DNA of 64,000 nucleotides from Neorhizobium sp. (GCA_028283725.1 JAPWKC010000002.1:69501-133500); one strand, 5' to 3'; numbered from the stretch's first letter, positions 23,948 to 33,256 are shown. Numbers and translations are program-made. Notes: generated by a model not told the origin, from the letters alone.

Positions 23948-25999
23948 TTAGCCGCGCTTGCCTGGCTTCGGTCCCGGCTTGAAGCCGGTCTTCGGCTTGC
24001 CCGGCCGGGCAAACGGCTTGCCGCCGTCGGCTGCACCATAGGGCTTCGCCTTCGGCTTGCCCTTCGGCCGATCATCGCGACGCGGCGCGTCGGCACGGGC
24101 AGGACCATTGTCCCACACGGCTGCATCTTCGCGGCGCATGTCACGATCGGGCGCAGCGCCACCTTCGGCGCGGGCCGGCTTCTTCTTCTGCCAGCCGCGA
24201 TCATCGCCGTCACGGGCGGATTGCGGACGCGGCGCGTAGGGCTTGTCGCTCTTCGGACGATCGTCGCGGCTGCGGGCGCCGGCCGGCTTGCCACGCTCCG
24301 GGCGATCGAGGCGAGGACCTTCGTACTCGACGAATTCGCCATTGTGAGCGCCACGGGAAAAGTCCGGCATGCCCTCGACGCGCGTGACCTTGATGCCGCG
24401 CTCAAGCGCACCATCCGGGCCGAGACCGCCGAAGAACGTATCGGCATGACCTTCGGAGATTTCGACGAAGGTCTCATCCATCTGCATCTTGATCGCGCCG
24501 ATCTCGTGGCGGGTCATCTGGCCGTTGCGGCACAGCATCGGGATCAGCCAGCGGGGCTCGGCGCGCTGCTTGCGGCCGACCGAGAGCGAGAACCAGACGG
24601 ACGGGCCGAACTCGGAGCGCGGCGGCTTCTGCCCGACGGCATCGCCCGCATTGCCCCGCTCCTTGCGGACGGCGCTGTTCTGCAACGAGACCTCGGTAAT
24701 GTCTTCAGGTGCTGCGTGACGGCCGCGATAGAGGCTGACAAAGGCCGCTGCCAGCTTTTCTGCGCCATGGCTTGCAACGAGGCGGGCGATCAGATCGGTT
24801 TCGTCCTCGCGCGGTGCTTCTTCGAATACCGGATCGGCAAGTAGACGCTCTTCGTCGCGGGAAATGACCTGATCGGCCGACGGCGGGTTGGCCCATGTCG
24901 GCTCGATCTTGGCGCCCAGAAGCAGGCGCTCGGCCTTGCGGCGCTGGTTGACCGGCACGATGAGGGCGCTGACGCCCTTGCGGCCGGCACGACCGGTACG
25001 GCCCGAACGGTGCAGCAAGGTTTCCGAATTGGTCGGCAGGTCGGCGTGGATGACGAGTTCGAGGCCCGGAAGGTCGATACCGCGCGCGGCAACGTCGGTC
25101 GCGATACAGACGCGTGCACGGCCGTCACGCATGGCCTGCAGCGCGTGGGTACGCTCGTTCTGGGTCAGTTCGCCCGAGAGCGCAACGACGGAGAAATTCC
25201 GGTTGGTCAGCCGCGCCATCAGATGGTTGACGGCGGCGCGGGTCGAGCAGAAGACGATCGCATTGGCGGCTTCGTAAAAACGCAGCGTGTTGACGATGGC
25301 GTTTTCGCGGTCATGCGGGGTGACGAGCAGCGCGCGGTAATCGATATCGCCGTGCTGCTTCGTTTCGGCCTGGGTGCTTATGCGGACGGCGTCCCGCTGA
25401 TAGACCTTGGCAAGCTTGGCGATCGCGGCCGGAACGGTGGCCGAGAACATCAGCGTGCGGCGGTCTGCCGGCGCTTCTTCCAGAATGTATTCGAGATCTT
25501 CGCGGAAACCGAGATCGAGCATCTCGTCGGCTTCGTCGAGCACGACGACGCGCATTTCGGTCATGCGAAGGGCATTGCGACGGATATGGTCGCAGATACG
25601 GCCCGGCGTGCCGACGACGATATGGGCGCCGCGCTCCAGCGCGCGCCGCTCGGTGCGGATATCCATGCCGCCGACGCAGCTGGTGATCACGGCACCGGTC
25701 ATCTCGTAGAGCCAGTCAAGCTCGCGCTTGACCTGCAGCGCCAGTTCGCGGGTCGGCGCGATGACGAGCGCCAGCGGCTCGCCGGCAGCCGGCAGGCGAT
25801 CGTCGCCATCGAGCAGGGTCGATGCCATGGCGATACCGAAGGCCACCGTCTTGCCGGAGCCGGTCTGGGCGGAAACAAGCGCATCGGACGTGGCGAGCGC
25901 CGGGTCGAGCATCGCCTGCTGGACCGGGGTCAGGGATTCATAACCGCGCTTAGACAACGCCTTGGCGATCGCCGGGACGGCGCCGTTAATATCAGTCAT
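23948..25999 (-). CDS. DEAD-box RNA helicase with DbpA-type RNA-binding domain
   Basis: A 683-residue ATP-dependent RNA helicase. Motifs in order: Q motif (TPVQQAML), I AQTGSGKT, Ia PTRELALQ, II VVLDEADEM, III SATVP, IV/V ATDVAARGIDLP and VI HRSGRTGRAG, complete by about residue 345. A DbpA/CsdA-like RNA-binding domain follows (about 465-550, with WLIPMLCRNG and GIKVTRVEG), then a basic, Arg/Lys/Pro/Gly-rich tail of about 130 residues. Such proteins (DeaD/CsdA) act in ribosome assembly, RNA decay and cold adaptation. It is monocistronic; a cold-responsive leader is possible but not demonstrated. Confidence 0.93.
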   Translation of the reverse strand: MTDINGAVPAIAKALSKRGYESLTPVQQAMLDPALATSDALVSAQTGSGKTVAFGIAMASTLLDGDDRLPAAGEPLALVIAPTRELALQVKRELDWLYEMTGAVITSCVGGMDIRTERRALERGAHIVVGTPGRICDHIRRNALRMTEMRVVVLDEADEMLDLGFREDLEYILEEAPADRRTLMFSATVPAAIAKLAKVYQRDAVRISTQAETKQHGDIDYRALLVTPHDRENAIVNTLRFYEAANAIVFCSTRAAVNHLMARLTNRNFSVVALSGELTQNERTHALQAMRDGRARVCIATDVAARGIDLPGLELVIHADLPTNSETLLHRSGRTGRAGRKGVSALIVPVNQRRKAERLLLGAKIEPTWANPPSADQVISRDEERLLADPVFEEAPREDETDLIARLVASHGAEKLAAAFVSLYRGRHAAPEDITEVSLQNSAVRKERGNAGDAVGQKPPRSEFGPSVWFSLSVGRKQRAEPRWLIPMLCRNGQMTRHEIGAIKMQMDETFVEISEGHADTFFGGLGPDGALERGIKVTRVEGMPDFSRGAHNGEFVEYEGPRLDRPERGKPAGARSRDDRPKSDKPYAPRPQSARDGDDRGWQKKKPARAEGGAAPDRDMRREDAAVWDNGPARADAPRRDDRPKGKPKAKPYGAADGGKPFARPGKPKTGFKPGPKPGKRG

Positions 26000-26242
26000 A
26001 TTTCATCTTTCGGAACAGGACGCGCGCGGTCATTTTCCGACTGGCGCGTAACAACGGCACCATCTGCCATCGAACATGCGCGCTTCCTATTCAAAAGCGG
26101 GCAAAAAGTCAAAGGATGCGCGCGACAACCATGCGTTTGCCTGTCGCGCGCCAAGGCGTGACCGCGACGCCCCTTCACCACCGCCCGCGCGGCGGGTGGG
26201 GCGCAAGTCGCCGACTACGGCCGGCCACAGCGATCCGGCGGA

Positions 26243-26548
26243 TCAATTGCTGCAACCGCCGCTGGCATTATTCTGGTTTGCATGGCGGTGGCCGGCCTTG
26301 GCCTGCGCCGGATCGCAGGGGTTCGGCGGCGCGCTTTTCGTCGGGTCGGGCATCGGCCTCGTACTGTCGGTGCGGGCCGGATCGACCTGGCCCGGCCTGG
26401 GCTTTGCTGCGCCCGGCTTTGCGCCATCGCCAGCGCCATCGACCGTCTGATGCGACGGGGAGGTGCCGGCTGCCGGCGATTGCGCCGAGGCCGCCCCGGC
26501 CATGAGCAGAAGCGAAATCGTGGAAGCAGTTATCAGAATGTGGCGCAC
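26243..26548 (-). CDS. Small exported protein of unknown function
   Basis: A 101-residue protein with a signal peptide (LITASTISLLLMAGAASAQS) and a mature, disordered-looking Pro/Ala/Lys/Asp-rich chain with two late cysteines (PCDPAQ and SGGCSN) that could form one disulfide. GTG at 26548 is chosen because GAGGAGGG lies just upstream; an ATG at 26575 is poorer. Family not recognised. It sits alone between the helicase and the NitT/TauT operon. Confidence 0.6.
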   Translation of the reverse strand: MRHILITASTISLLLMAGAASAQSPAAGTSPSHQTVDGAGDGAKPGAAKPRPGQVDPARTDSTRPMPDPTKSAPPNPCDPAQAKAGHRHANQNNASGGCSN

Positions 26549-26688
26549 GGGCGGGCCCTCCTCTGTCGGGTACATAGGGGCTCAACAGTCGAACGGCGTC
26601 ATTCGTTCCGATCACCCCTGGCGCCGCGCGGCGGGATGCGCTTGAAATTGCCGTTATTTCGCGGTGCAGCGTCACACTCATCCCCAGC

Positions 26689-26753
26689 TATAATCGCGGC
26701 AACACAGGGCGCATTTCTGGACAGTGCGGTATTTTTCCAATACGCAATATTGC
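26689..26753 (+). promoter_or_regulatory. Candidate promoter and inverted repeats before NitT/TauT operon
   Basis: A perfect TATAAT at 26689-26694, but no good -35 hexamer at 17 bp. Two inverted repeats follow: GTATT (26729-26733) with AATAC (26739-26743), and the palindrome GCAATATTGC (26744-26753), which ends 26 bases before the start codon. No TPP or other riboswitch core is seen. Candidate operator; regulator unknown. Confidence 0.35.
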
Positions 26754-26779
26754 ATCGCAGAATTAAAAAGGGGAACGCG

Positions 26780-27805
26780 ATGAATAAGACTTTGCTTGCA
26801 CTTTCGCTGGCCGCCATTGGACTTGTCGGCTCCATGGTTTCCGCCGCCGCACAGACGCTGACGCCGGTGAAATTCTCGCTCGACTGGACGATGCAGGGCA
26901 ACCATGCCATCTGGGGTCTGGCGCAGAAGGACAAGGATTTCGACAAGAACGGCCTGAAGGTGACGATGGACCGCGGCTACGGCTCGGGTGACACGATCGT
27001 CAAGGTTGCAGCCGGCGCCTATGATATCGGCTTCACCGACGTCAACTCGCTGATCAAGTTCAATGCCGAAAATCCCGACAAGGGCCTGATCGCCTTCTAC
27101 CAGGTCTTCGACCGCACGCCGAACTCGATCATCGCGCTTGCCAAATCCGGCATCAAGACGCCGGCCGATGTCGTCGGCAAGAAGCTCGGCTCGCCGGAAG
27201 CCGATTCAAGCCGCCTGATGTTTGCCGCCTTCGCCAAGGCCAACAATATCGATCCGAAGTCGATCAACTGGGTCTCGATGGCGCCGAACCTGCGCGAGAC
27301 CATGCTCGTCCAGGGCCAGGTCGATGCAATCTCCGGCTTCTCGTCCACCTCGGTGTTCAATCTCATCTCCGCCGGCGTGGCGCAGAAGGATATCAACATC
27401 ATCAGCTATGCCGACAACGGTCTTGATCTCTATGGCAGCGTGCTCGTCGCCAAGCCCGATTACGTCAAGGCGCATCCCGACGTCATCAAGGGTTTCGTCA
27501 AGGCGACCGTCGCCGGCCAGATCGCGCTGTTCAAGGATCCCGATGCCGGCATGAAGGCGATGCAGGAGATCGAACCGCTGTTCGACACCAAGCTCGAGCG
27601 CGCCCGCCTGCAGTTCCTCTTCGACAACGGCGTCCTCAAGTCGCCGGCCTTCGAGAAGAACGGCTTCGGCTATGTCGACCCGGCCCGCATGGACCTGACG
27701 ATCAAGACCAATAGCGAAGTCTACGGTTTCAAGGCTCCGGCTGCCGACACGGTCTACACCACCGCGTTCCTGCCGCCGGCCGCCGAGCGCATGCCGCCGA
27801 AGTAA
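26780..27805 (+). CDS. NitT/TauT ABC transporter substrate-binding protein (NMT1/THI5-like)
   Basis: A 341-residue periplasmic binding protein with a signal peptide cleaved near residue 24 (VSAAAQ). The mature protein follows the NMT1/THI5 pattern: FSLDWTMQGNHAIWG, GYGSGDTIVKVAAGAYDIGF, VGKKLGSPEADSSR and FNLISAGV. Such proteins bind hydroxymethylpyrimidine-like compounds, aromatic acids, nitrate or sulfonates. AAAAAGGGGAA precedes the ATG. It forms an operon with the ATPase and permease that follow, so this is a complete importer. The ligand cannot be read from sequence. Confidence 0.92.
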   Translation: MNKTLLALSLAAIGLVGSMVSAAAQTLTPVKFSLDWTMQGNHAIWGLAQKDKDFDKNGLKVTMDRGYGSGDTIVKVAAGAYDIGFTDVNSLIKFNAENPDKGLIAFYQVFDRTPNSIIALAKSGIKTPADVVGKKLGSPEADSSRLMFAAFAKANNIDPKSINWVSMAPNLRETMLVQGQVDAISGFSSTSVFNLISAGVAQKDINIISYADNGLDLYGSVLVAKPDYVKAHPDVIKGFVKATVAGQIALFKDPDAGMKAMQEIEPLFDTKLERARLQFLFDNGVLKSPAFEKNGFGYVDPARMDLTIKTNSEVYGFKAPAADTVYTTAFLPPAAERMPPK

Positions 27806-27862
27806 CGCGTCTCAGGCCTCACTTCACAACCAACGAAACGTCTGGAAGGCCATCCGCCGCCG

Positions 27863-28693
27863 ATGAAGAACCTTGTCGAACTGATCGACGTCAGCCTGAC
27901 CTACGGGAAGACGCTGGCTGTTTCCAATCTCAGCATGAAAGTGCCGGAAGGCTCGTTTTCCGCCGTGGTCGGCCCGTCCGGCTGCGGCAAGTCCTCGCTG
28001 ATGAAACTGGTGACGGGCCTGATGCCCGCCACATCGGGTTCGGTCCTCGTCGACAACAAGGAGATTTCCGGCCCGGTCAGCATCGTCGGCATGGCCTTCC
28101 AGAACCCCAACCTCCTGCCCTGGCGCACGACGCTCCAAAACGTGCTCCTGCCGCTTGAGGTGGTGCGCCCCGAGCGCCACCAGTTCCGGGCGCGCCGCGA
28201 GGAATTCGTCGGCCGCGCCATGGATCTGTTGAAGATCGTCGGGCTCGAAAACTTCGCCGATCACTATCCCTGGCAGCTGTCGGGCGGCATGCAGCAGCGC
28301 GTCTCGCTCTGCCGCTCGCTCATCCACCAGCCGCGCCTGCTGATGCTCGACGAGCCGTTCGGCGCGCTCGATGCCTTCACCCGCGAAGAGCTGTGGGATG
28401 TGCTGCAGGCAATCTGGCTGGAGCGCCGGTTCACCGCCATTCTCGTCACCCACGACCTGCGCGAGGCGCTTTATCTGGCCGACGACGTGCATGTCATGTC
28501 GAACCGGCCCGGCCGCGTCGTGCGCACCGTATCGACATCGGCCTTCAGCCGGCCGCGCAACGAGCACACCTTCATCGAACCCGCATTCAACGAGAGCGTC
28601 ATGGAACTGCGCGCCGATATCCGCCGTCAGCGCATGCCGATCGATGTCGCGGCTGTATCCCAAGGCGCGTCGAAAGTGGAGAGCAAAGCCTGA
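27863..28693 (+). CDS. ABC transporter ATPase, NitT/TauT family
   Basis: A 276-residue ATPase with Walker A GPSGCGKSS, signature LSGGMQQR, Walker B LLMLDEPFGALDAFTRE and the switch THD. It has a C-terminal extension of about 30 residues rich in Arg and Ser. The stop overlaps the permease start (TGATG), implying coupled translation. Confidence 0.93.
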   Translation: MKNLVELIDVSLTYGKTLAVSNLSMKVPEGSFSAVVGPSGCGKSSLMKLVTGLMPATSGSVLVDNKEISGPVSIVGMAFQNPNLLPWRTTLQNVLLPLEVVRPERHQFRARREEFVGRAMDLLKIVGLENFADHYPWQLSGGMQQRVSLCRSLIHQPRLLMLDEPFGALDAFTREELWDVLQAIWLERRFTAILVTHDLREALYLADDVHVMSNRPGRVVRTVSTSAFSRPRNEHTFIEPAFNESVMELRADIRRQRMPIDVAAVSQGASKVESKA

Positions 28694-29463
28694 TGACCAA
28701 GCTTGACCGCCTCGGCCCGATCCTTCTGCCGATCGCCATGATCCTCATCTGGGAGCTCGCCTGCCGGGTTTTCGAGATCCCGGCTTTCGTGCTGCCGTCA
28801 CCGCTGCTCATCTGGGGCGCGTTGATCGACAATCTCTATATCATCTGGTTCCATGCCAGCCAGACGTTGTTCACCACCGTCATCGGCTTTGCCATCGCCG
28901 TCGTCTTCGGCGCAATACTCGGCATCATGGTCGGCTCGTCGCGCTTTGCCTATACGAGCCTCTATCCGATGCTGGTCGGCTTCAATTCGATCCCGAAAGT
29001 GGCGATCGTGCCGGTCCTCGTCGTCTGGTTCGGGATCGGCGCGGTGCCTGCCGTCATCACCGCTTTCATGTTGAGCTTCTTCCCGATCGCAGTCAACGTG
29101 GCGACGGGCCTTGCGACCATCGAGCCGGAACTACGCGACGTGCTGCGTTCGCTCGGCGCAAGCCAGCTCGATATCGTCCGCAAGATCGGCATCCCGCGCT
29201 CGCTGCCCTATCTCTTCGCCTCGCTGAAAATCTCGATCACGCTTGCCTTCGTCGGCTCGGTGATCTCGGAGACGCTCGCCTCCAACCGTGGCATCGGCAC
29301 GCTGATGACCCAGGCATCGGCGAATTTCCGCATTCCGCTGGTCTTTGCCGGCCTCGTCGTCATCGCGCTGATGGGGGTCGTCATGTACGCGATCTTCGCC
29401 ATCATCGAGAAGCGGATGACGGGATGGGCGACGCGCGGCACGACATTCGGCGTCGGCGGCTGA
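28693..29463 (+). CDS. ABC transporter permease, NitT/TauT family
   Basis: A 256-residue permease with about six membrane segments and the EAA docking loop LGASQLDIVRKIGIPRSLPY. The start ATG at 28693 shares its first base with the ATPase stop. Normal family length. The operon ends ten bases later with a clear hairpin. Confidence 0.93.
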   Translation: MTKLDRLGPILLPIAMILIWELACRVFEIPAFVLPSPLLIWGALIDNLYIIWFHASQTLFTTVIGFAIAVVFGAILGIMVGSSRFAYTSLYPMLVGFNSIPKVAIVPVLVVWFGIGAVPAVITAFMLSFFPIAVNVATGLATIEPELRDVLRSLGASQLDIVRKIGIPRSLPYLFASLKISITLAFVGSVISETLASNRGIGTLMTQASANFRIPLVFAGLVVIALMGVVMYAIFAIIEKRMTGWATRGTTFGVGG

Positions 29464-29472
29464 AAACGACAA

Positions 29473-29497
29473 GGGGGCCAGAAGGCCCCCGTGATCT
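29473..29497 (+). terminator. Terminator of NitT/TauT operon
   Basis: A 7-bp G/C stem (GGGGGCC at 29473-29479, GGCCCCC at 29484-29490) with an AGAA loop, followed by GTGATCTTTCTT. Confidence 0.75.
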
Positions 29498-29516
29498 TTC
29501 TTAAGTCCAGCGCAGG

Positions 29517-29978
29517 TCAGGCCGCGCGGCGGATGATCGTCACCGGCTTCACCGGTGTGACGGGCGCCGATACCGGCTTCTTTGCCACGAGCTTGGCGGC
29601 AGGTACCATGATCGGCGCGATCTTGGCCGGCATGATCTTCGAGTGGGTCGGCTTTGCGGCACCCGGCTTGGCGGCAGTCGCCGCAGGAGCGGCCATTTTC
29701 GGGCTCGCCATCTTCACGAACCGTGCGATGGCGTCGAGCGCCGGATCGATCAGCTTGGACGCCTGCGACAGACGGCCGGCTTCGATGCCGCTGAATTCCG
29801 AAACACTCGCCCAGTCGGTGCGGTTGCCGATTTTCGGCGGCATCCGGCGGGTCTGGATCAGCATGGAGAGATAACCGCGCAGACCTTCGAACTCGCTGGG
29901 CGGAAAGGCGCCGGAAAGGCGCATCTTGCAGAAGTGGTCGATCTTGCGCTGGAAGACTTTGGTCGAAGGCGTGGTCAT
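29517..29978 (-). CDS. Protein of unknown function with Ala/Pro/Lys-rich tail
   Basis: A 153-residue basic protein. Residues 1-90 look folded, with helical stretches and basic-aromatic segments such as FQRKIDHFCKMRLSG. Residues 95-153 are a low-complexity Ala/Pro/Lys tail with PAK/KPA repeats, reminiscent of histone-H1-like tails. No signal peptide or membrane segment. The binding site before the ATG is weak (TTGAAATC). Family not recognised; a nucleic-acid-associated role is possible from composition alone. Confidence 0.6.
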   Translation of the reverse strand: MTTPSTKVFQRKIDHFCKMRLSGAFPPSEFEGLRGYLSMLIQTRRMPPKIGNRTDWASVSEFSGIEAGRLSQASKLIDPALDAIARFVKMASPKMAAPAATAAKPGAAKPTHSKIMPAKIAPIMVPAAKLVAKKPVSAPVTPVKPVTIIRRAA

Positions 29979-30187
29979 GATTTCAAATACTTAGATTGCA
30001 ACTGTCACCTGCCGACCTTGGGAAGGTCGGGGCGTGCCGAACTAGGTGACGGACATTAAGAAAGGGTTTCGAAGGCGGCCTTTAAGCACGTTCAGCCGTC
30101 ATACGGAAGAAGATTCCGCACCGATCGTTCAGAAGATGCCGATCACGGTGTCGCAGGACGCGACAATGGGCAGAACCGGCGTCGTGC

Positions 30188-31429
30188 TTAAAATCTGTGC
30201 GGCGAAAACGGCGTGAGGTCGAGGGTGTTGTCGGCCCCGGTCAGAAGATCGGCCACCAGCCTTGCTGTGCCGGCCGACTGGGTCAGGCCGAGATGTCCGT
30301 GACCGAAGGAATAGACGATCCGCGCGCTTGCCTTCGACCGCCCGATGGCCGGCAGGCTATCCGGCAGCGACGGCCGAAAGCCCATCCACTGGCTACCGCC
30401 CTCATGTTTCAATCCCGGCAGGAAAGCCTTGGCTTTGGTCAGCATCGCCTCGGACCGCTTGAAATTTGCCGGCAGGTCGAGCCCGCCGAGTTCCACCGCA
30501 CCGCCAACCCGGATGCCGGTCGACAACCGTGTGACGACGAAGCCATGGCCACCGAACGTCACCTGCGTCCTCAGATCGAAGGCGTCGGGGGCAAGCGTCG
30601 TGTTATAGCCGCGCTCGGTTTCGAGCGGGATCGCCTCGCCGAGCGATTTTGCGATCCGGTGCGAGAAAGCGCCGGCCGCAAGCACCACCTTTTTGCCAGC
30701 GCGCGCCTTGCCGTCTGCGGCAAAAATCCGGACACCATCGGCAGAGGGTTGTAGCGCCGTAACCTCGGCAATCTCGATTGAACCGCCAATTGCGCGAAAA
30801 TGCCCGGCCAGCGCCAGCGTATAAAGTTTCGGATCCGCGATCGAATACCAGCCGGGCGTGAACGTGCCGGAGGTGAAGCGCGGCGAGAGGCCCGGCTGGA
30901 TGTCGGCCATCGCGTCACCGGCCACATGATGGAACTCGATGCCATGCGCGGCGCGCACGGCCCAGCCGGAAAGCGAGGCTTGCCGTTCGGCCTCGCTCTC
31001 GTAGACCTGGAGATTGCCATCCTTGCGCAGCATCGAAAGCGTGCCGCTTTCTCTCAGGAACGGCTCAAGCTCCTCCTTTGAAAGATCCATCAGCGCCGTC
31101 TGCGCCGCAATCGACGCGTCAACGCGCGACGGCTGGCAGGCCCGCCAGAAACGAAACATCCAGGGCGCGATCTGCAAGGCATAGGCGGGCGGCACGCTCA
31201 AAGGGCCGAGCGGGTCCATCAGCCATTTCGGCGCCTTCTTCAAGATGCCGGGCGAGGCAAGCGGCAGGATATCGGTAAAGGCGAAAGCCCCGGCATTGCC
31301 GGCGGATGCGCCGGCCGCCGGACCACTGCGATCGACGACCGTCACCGACAGGCCGCGGCGACGGGCAGCGATTGCCACCGACAGTCCGATCACCCCTGCC
31401 CCGATGACGATGACGTCCGGCTCAGCCAT
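30188..31429 (-). CDS. DadA-type FAD-dependent D-amino-acid dehydrogenase, candidate D-hydroxyproline dehydrogenase
   Basis: A 413-residue flavoenzyme of the DAO/DadA family. The FAD-binding GxGxxG is near the start (VIVIGAGVIGLS), the second motif is SAGNAGAFAF, and the C-terminal DAO motif is near YSFGHGHLGLT. The start at 31429 follows GGGGGTAAGC; a Met at 31441 is an alternative. It lies 43 bases downstream of the HypD-like gene. In Sinorhizobium and Pseudomonas hydroxyproline catabolism a D-hydroxyproline dehydrogenase makes the imine that HypD then deaminates, which fits the pairing. D-amino acids of other kinds remain possible. Confidence 0.85.
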   Translation of the reverse strand: MAEPDVIVIGAGVIGLSVAIAARRRGLSVTVVDRSGPAAGASAGNAGAFAFTDILPLASPGILKKAPKWLMDPLGPLSVPPAYALQIAPWMFRFWRACQPSRVDASIAAQTALMDLSKEELEPFLRESGTLSMLRKDGNLQVYESEAERQASLSGWAVRAAHGIEFHHVAGDAMADIQPGLSPRFTSGTFTPGWYSIADPKLYTLALAGHFRAIGGSIEIAEVTALQPSADGVRIFAADGKARAGKKVVLAAGAFSHRIAKSLGEAIPLETERGYNTTLAPDAFDLRTQVTFGGHGFVVTRLSTGIRVGGAVELGGLDLPANFKRSEAMLTKAKAFLPGLKHEGGSQWMGFRPSLPDSLPAIGRSKASARIVYSFGHGHLGLTQSAGTARLVADLLTGADNTLDLTPFSPHRF

Positions 31430-31472
31430 GCTTACCCCCATCACCGATACCCCGGTTGCCGCTGCGATAGTG

Positions 31473-32435
31473 TCAGGCCCTGAAGTCCTGGACGGCGCCG
31501 GGAAGCCTGCTCCACTCCGCGTACCAGTTGTTGAACAGCGTGAACTGCGTCTCGACATAGCCGCGCTGGCTATCCGACAGCACGTCGCTTTCGTTGAAGT
31601 GCAGCGTATATTCCTCGTCGCCCTTTAAGACCATCATATGCTTGAAGAACAGAACGAGATCCGGGCCTTCATCGAAGGAGGAGAGAACGCCGAGCGCCTC
31701 TTCCAGCTCCTTGGCGCGAACCCGCGCGTCGGCATTGCCGGTGGCTGCGGCCTGCGCGAGATTGCACAGATGGATGACTTCCTTCGGCAGCACGTTGCCG
31801 ATGCCGGTAATTGCGCCTGTTGCGCCGCAATTGACGAAGCCGTGGATGACGGCGGTGTCGACGCCGATCATCAGCGAGACGCCGTCATCGCGGCTGGTGA
31901 TGTTTTCCGCCGCATAGCGCATATCGGCCGGGCCGCCGAATTCCTTAAAGCCGACGAGGTTCTGGTGTTCGGCGCGGAGCGCAAAGAACAGGTCGGCGCG
32001 GGTGGCGTAGCCGTAATAGGGGCTGTTGTAGATGACGGCCGGAAGATCGGGAGCCGCCGACAGGATGGCCTTGAAATGCGCCTTCTGGGCCGCAACCACC
32101 GAACCGCGGGACAGAACGCGCGGAATGACCATCAGGCCCTTGGCGCCGACCTTCTGGGCGTGGGCCGCATGCGCCACGGCCGATGCGGTGTTGACGGCAC
32201 CGGTGCCGACGATGACCGGAATTCCGGCCTTTGTCAGCCGCTCGACGCCTTCCATGCGCTGCGCATCCGTCAGTAGCGGCCAGTCGCCCATGGAGCCGCA
32301 ATAGACGACGGCCGACATGCCATCGGCGATCAGCTGCGTGGCCTTCTTTACCAGCGCATCGAAATCCGGGCTGCGGTCAAGCTTGCAAGGGGTCATCAGC
32401 GCCGGGATGACGCCAGAGAAAATCGTCGCCTTCAT
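31473..32435 (-). CDS. DapA-superfamily lyase, probable 1-pyrroline-4-hydroxy-2-carboxylate deaminase (HypD-like)
   Basis: A 320-residue Schiff-base TIM-barrel enzyme with the canonical tyrosine (Tyr136, IYNSPYYGY) and Schiff-base Lys164 (VGFKEFGG). The opening MKATIFSGVIPALMTPC and the GSMGDWPLL loop resemble what I recall of rhizobial HypD, which deaminates the cyclic imine of 4-hydroxyproline to alpha-ketoglutarate semialdehyde. GAGGAAT lies before ATG 32435. It is first in the operon with the DadA-type gene. An operator-like TTGTCGACAA lies upstream. The genes for epimerase and semialdehyde dehydrogenase are not in the window, so the call is probable only. Confidence 0.75.
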   Translation of the reverse strand: MKATIFSGVIPALMTPCKLDRSPDFDALVKKATQLIADGMSAVVYCGSMGDWPLLTDAQRMEGVERLTKAGIPVIVGTGAVNTASAVAHAAHAQKVGAKGLMVIPRVLSRGSVVAAQKAHFKAILSAAPDLPAVIYNSPYYGYATRADLFFALRAEHQNLVGFKEFGGPADMRYAAENITSRDDGVSLMIGVDTAVIHGFVNCGATGAITGIGNVLPKEVIHLCNLAQAAATGNADARVRAKELEEALGVLSSFDEGPDLVLFFKHMMVLKGDEEYTLHFNESDVLSDSQRGYVETQFTLFNNWYAEWSRLPGAVQDFRA

Positions 32436-32515
32436 TGCACATTCCTCGTCGCTATGCCGGCTCCGATGATCGACCGGCTCTGAACATGGGAGGACGCTAC
32501 ACCTTTGCATTTTAT

Positions 32516-32536
32516 TTGTCGACAAGATTTCGACAA
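32516..32536. promoter_or_regulatory. Putative operator pair upstream of HypD-like gene
   Basis: Perfect palindrome TTGTCGACAA (32516-32525), then a second imperfect element TTTCGACAA (32528-32536), 11 bp apart centre to centre. It lies 80 bases upstream of the HypD-like start and just past the stop of the GntR gene. The core recurs at 33321. Confidence 0.55.
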
Positions 32537-32551
32537 GAACACGAACCCGTT

Positions 32552-33256
32552 TCAGACGTCCATCGACAGCCGTTCGGTGCGGGTAAAGATCGACTGGATC
32601 TGCACGACGATCTGCTCGGCATGCAGGCGGGCCAGACGGTCGGCCTCATCGGCATTGCGGGCCTCGATCGCGGCGATGATCTCCTCATGTTCATCGACGA
32701 ATTGCTGCGGCAGCCGATCGCCATAGGACTGGTAGTAGAGGCGCAGGAGCCGTCGCCCCTCATCGAGCAGCCGGTTGAACAGGCCGAGGAAATAGGGATT
32801 GCGCGCCGCCTCGGCGATGGCCGCATGAAGGGCCGCATTGGTGGCGATCATGGCGAGCGCGTCGCCGGCCTTCGCCGCATCGGCAAAGGCGGCCTGATAT
32901 GCCCGGATCGTCACGAGGTCCTCGGGGCGGTGATATTGCGCCGCAAGCTTTGTCGTCACCCGGTACATCAGCACCAGCGCATCGAAAAACGTGTGCAGAT
33001 TGAGAAAGTCGATAGTCGAGACCATGGTCGAGCGGTTGGGAAGCGTGTCGATCAACCCGTCGCCGGCAAGCCTGACCAGCGCCTCGCGGATCGGCGTGCG
33101 CGACATCTGGAACCGTTCGGCAAGCTGCACCTCGTCGATCGGGCTTCCCGGTGGCAGCGTAAGGTCGATGATCTCGTCGCGCAGCACCTCGTAGACCATC
33201 TTCACGCCGGAGCCGCGCCGACGCTCACTGCCGGTCTTTGCATCACTCTCAGTCAT
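32552..33256 (-). CDS. GntR-family transcriptional regulator, FCD subfamily
   Basis: A 234-residue regulator: winged HTH around residues 18-85 (SRTPIREALVRLAGDGLI) and a helical FCD domain after it, with the H-x3-A and DEHEEII motifs of the metal-assisted effector pocket. AAAGGA precedes ATG 33256; a longer form from 33340 would cover the operator and is unlikely. It is in the same orientation as the HypD-like operon and diverges from the M24 peptidase. TGTCGACA sites on both sides fit control of both units and of itself, similar in role to HypR of rhizobia. Confidence 0.88.
   Translation of the reverse strand: MTESDAKTGSERRRGSGVKMVYEVLRDEIIDLTLPPGSPIDEVQLAERFQMSRTPIREALVRLAGDGLIDTLPNRSTMVSTIDFLNLHTFFDALVLMYRVTTKLAAQYHRPEDLVTIRAYQAAFADAAKAGDALAMIATNAALHAAIAEAARNPYFLGLFNRLLDEGRRLLRLYYQSYGDRLPQQFVDEHEEIIAAIEARNADEADRLARLHAEQIVVQIQSIFTRTERLSMDV

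Noticed and set aside
26549..26779. TPP riboswitch before the THI5-like binding protein
   Set aside because: The CTGAGA and other conserved core bases are absent; only short palindromes are seen.
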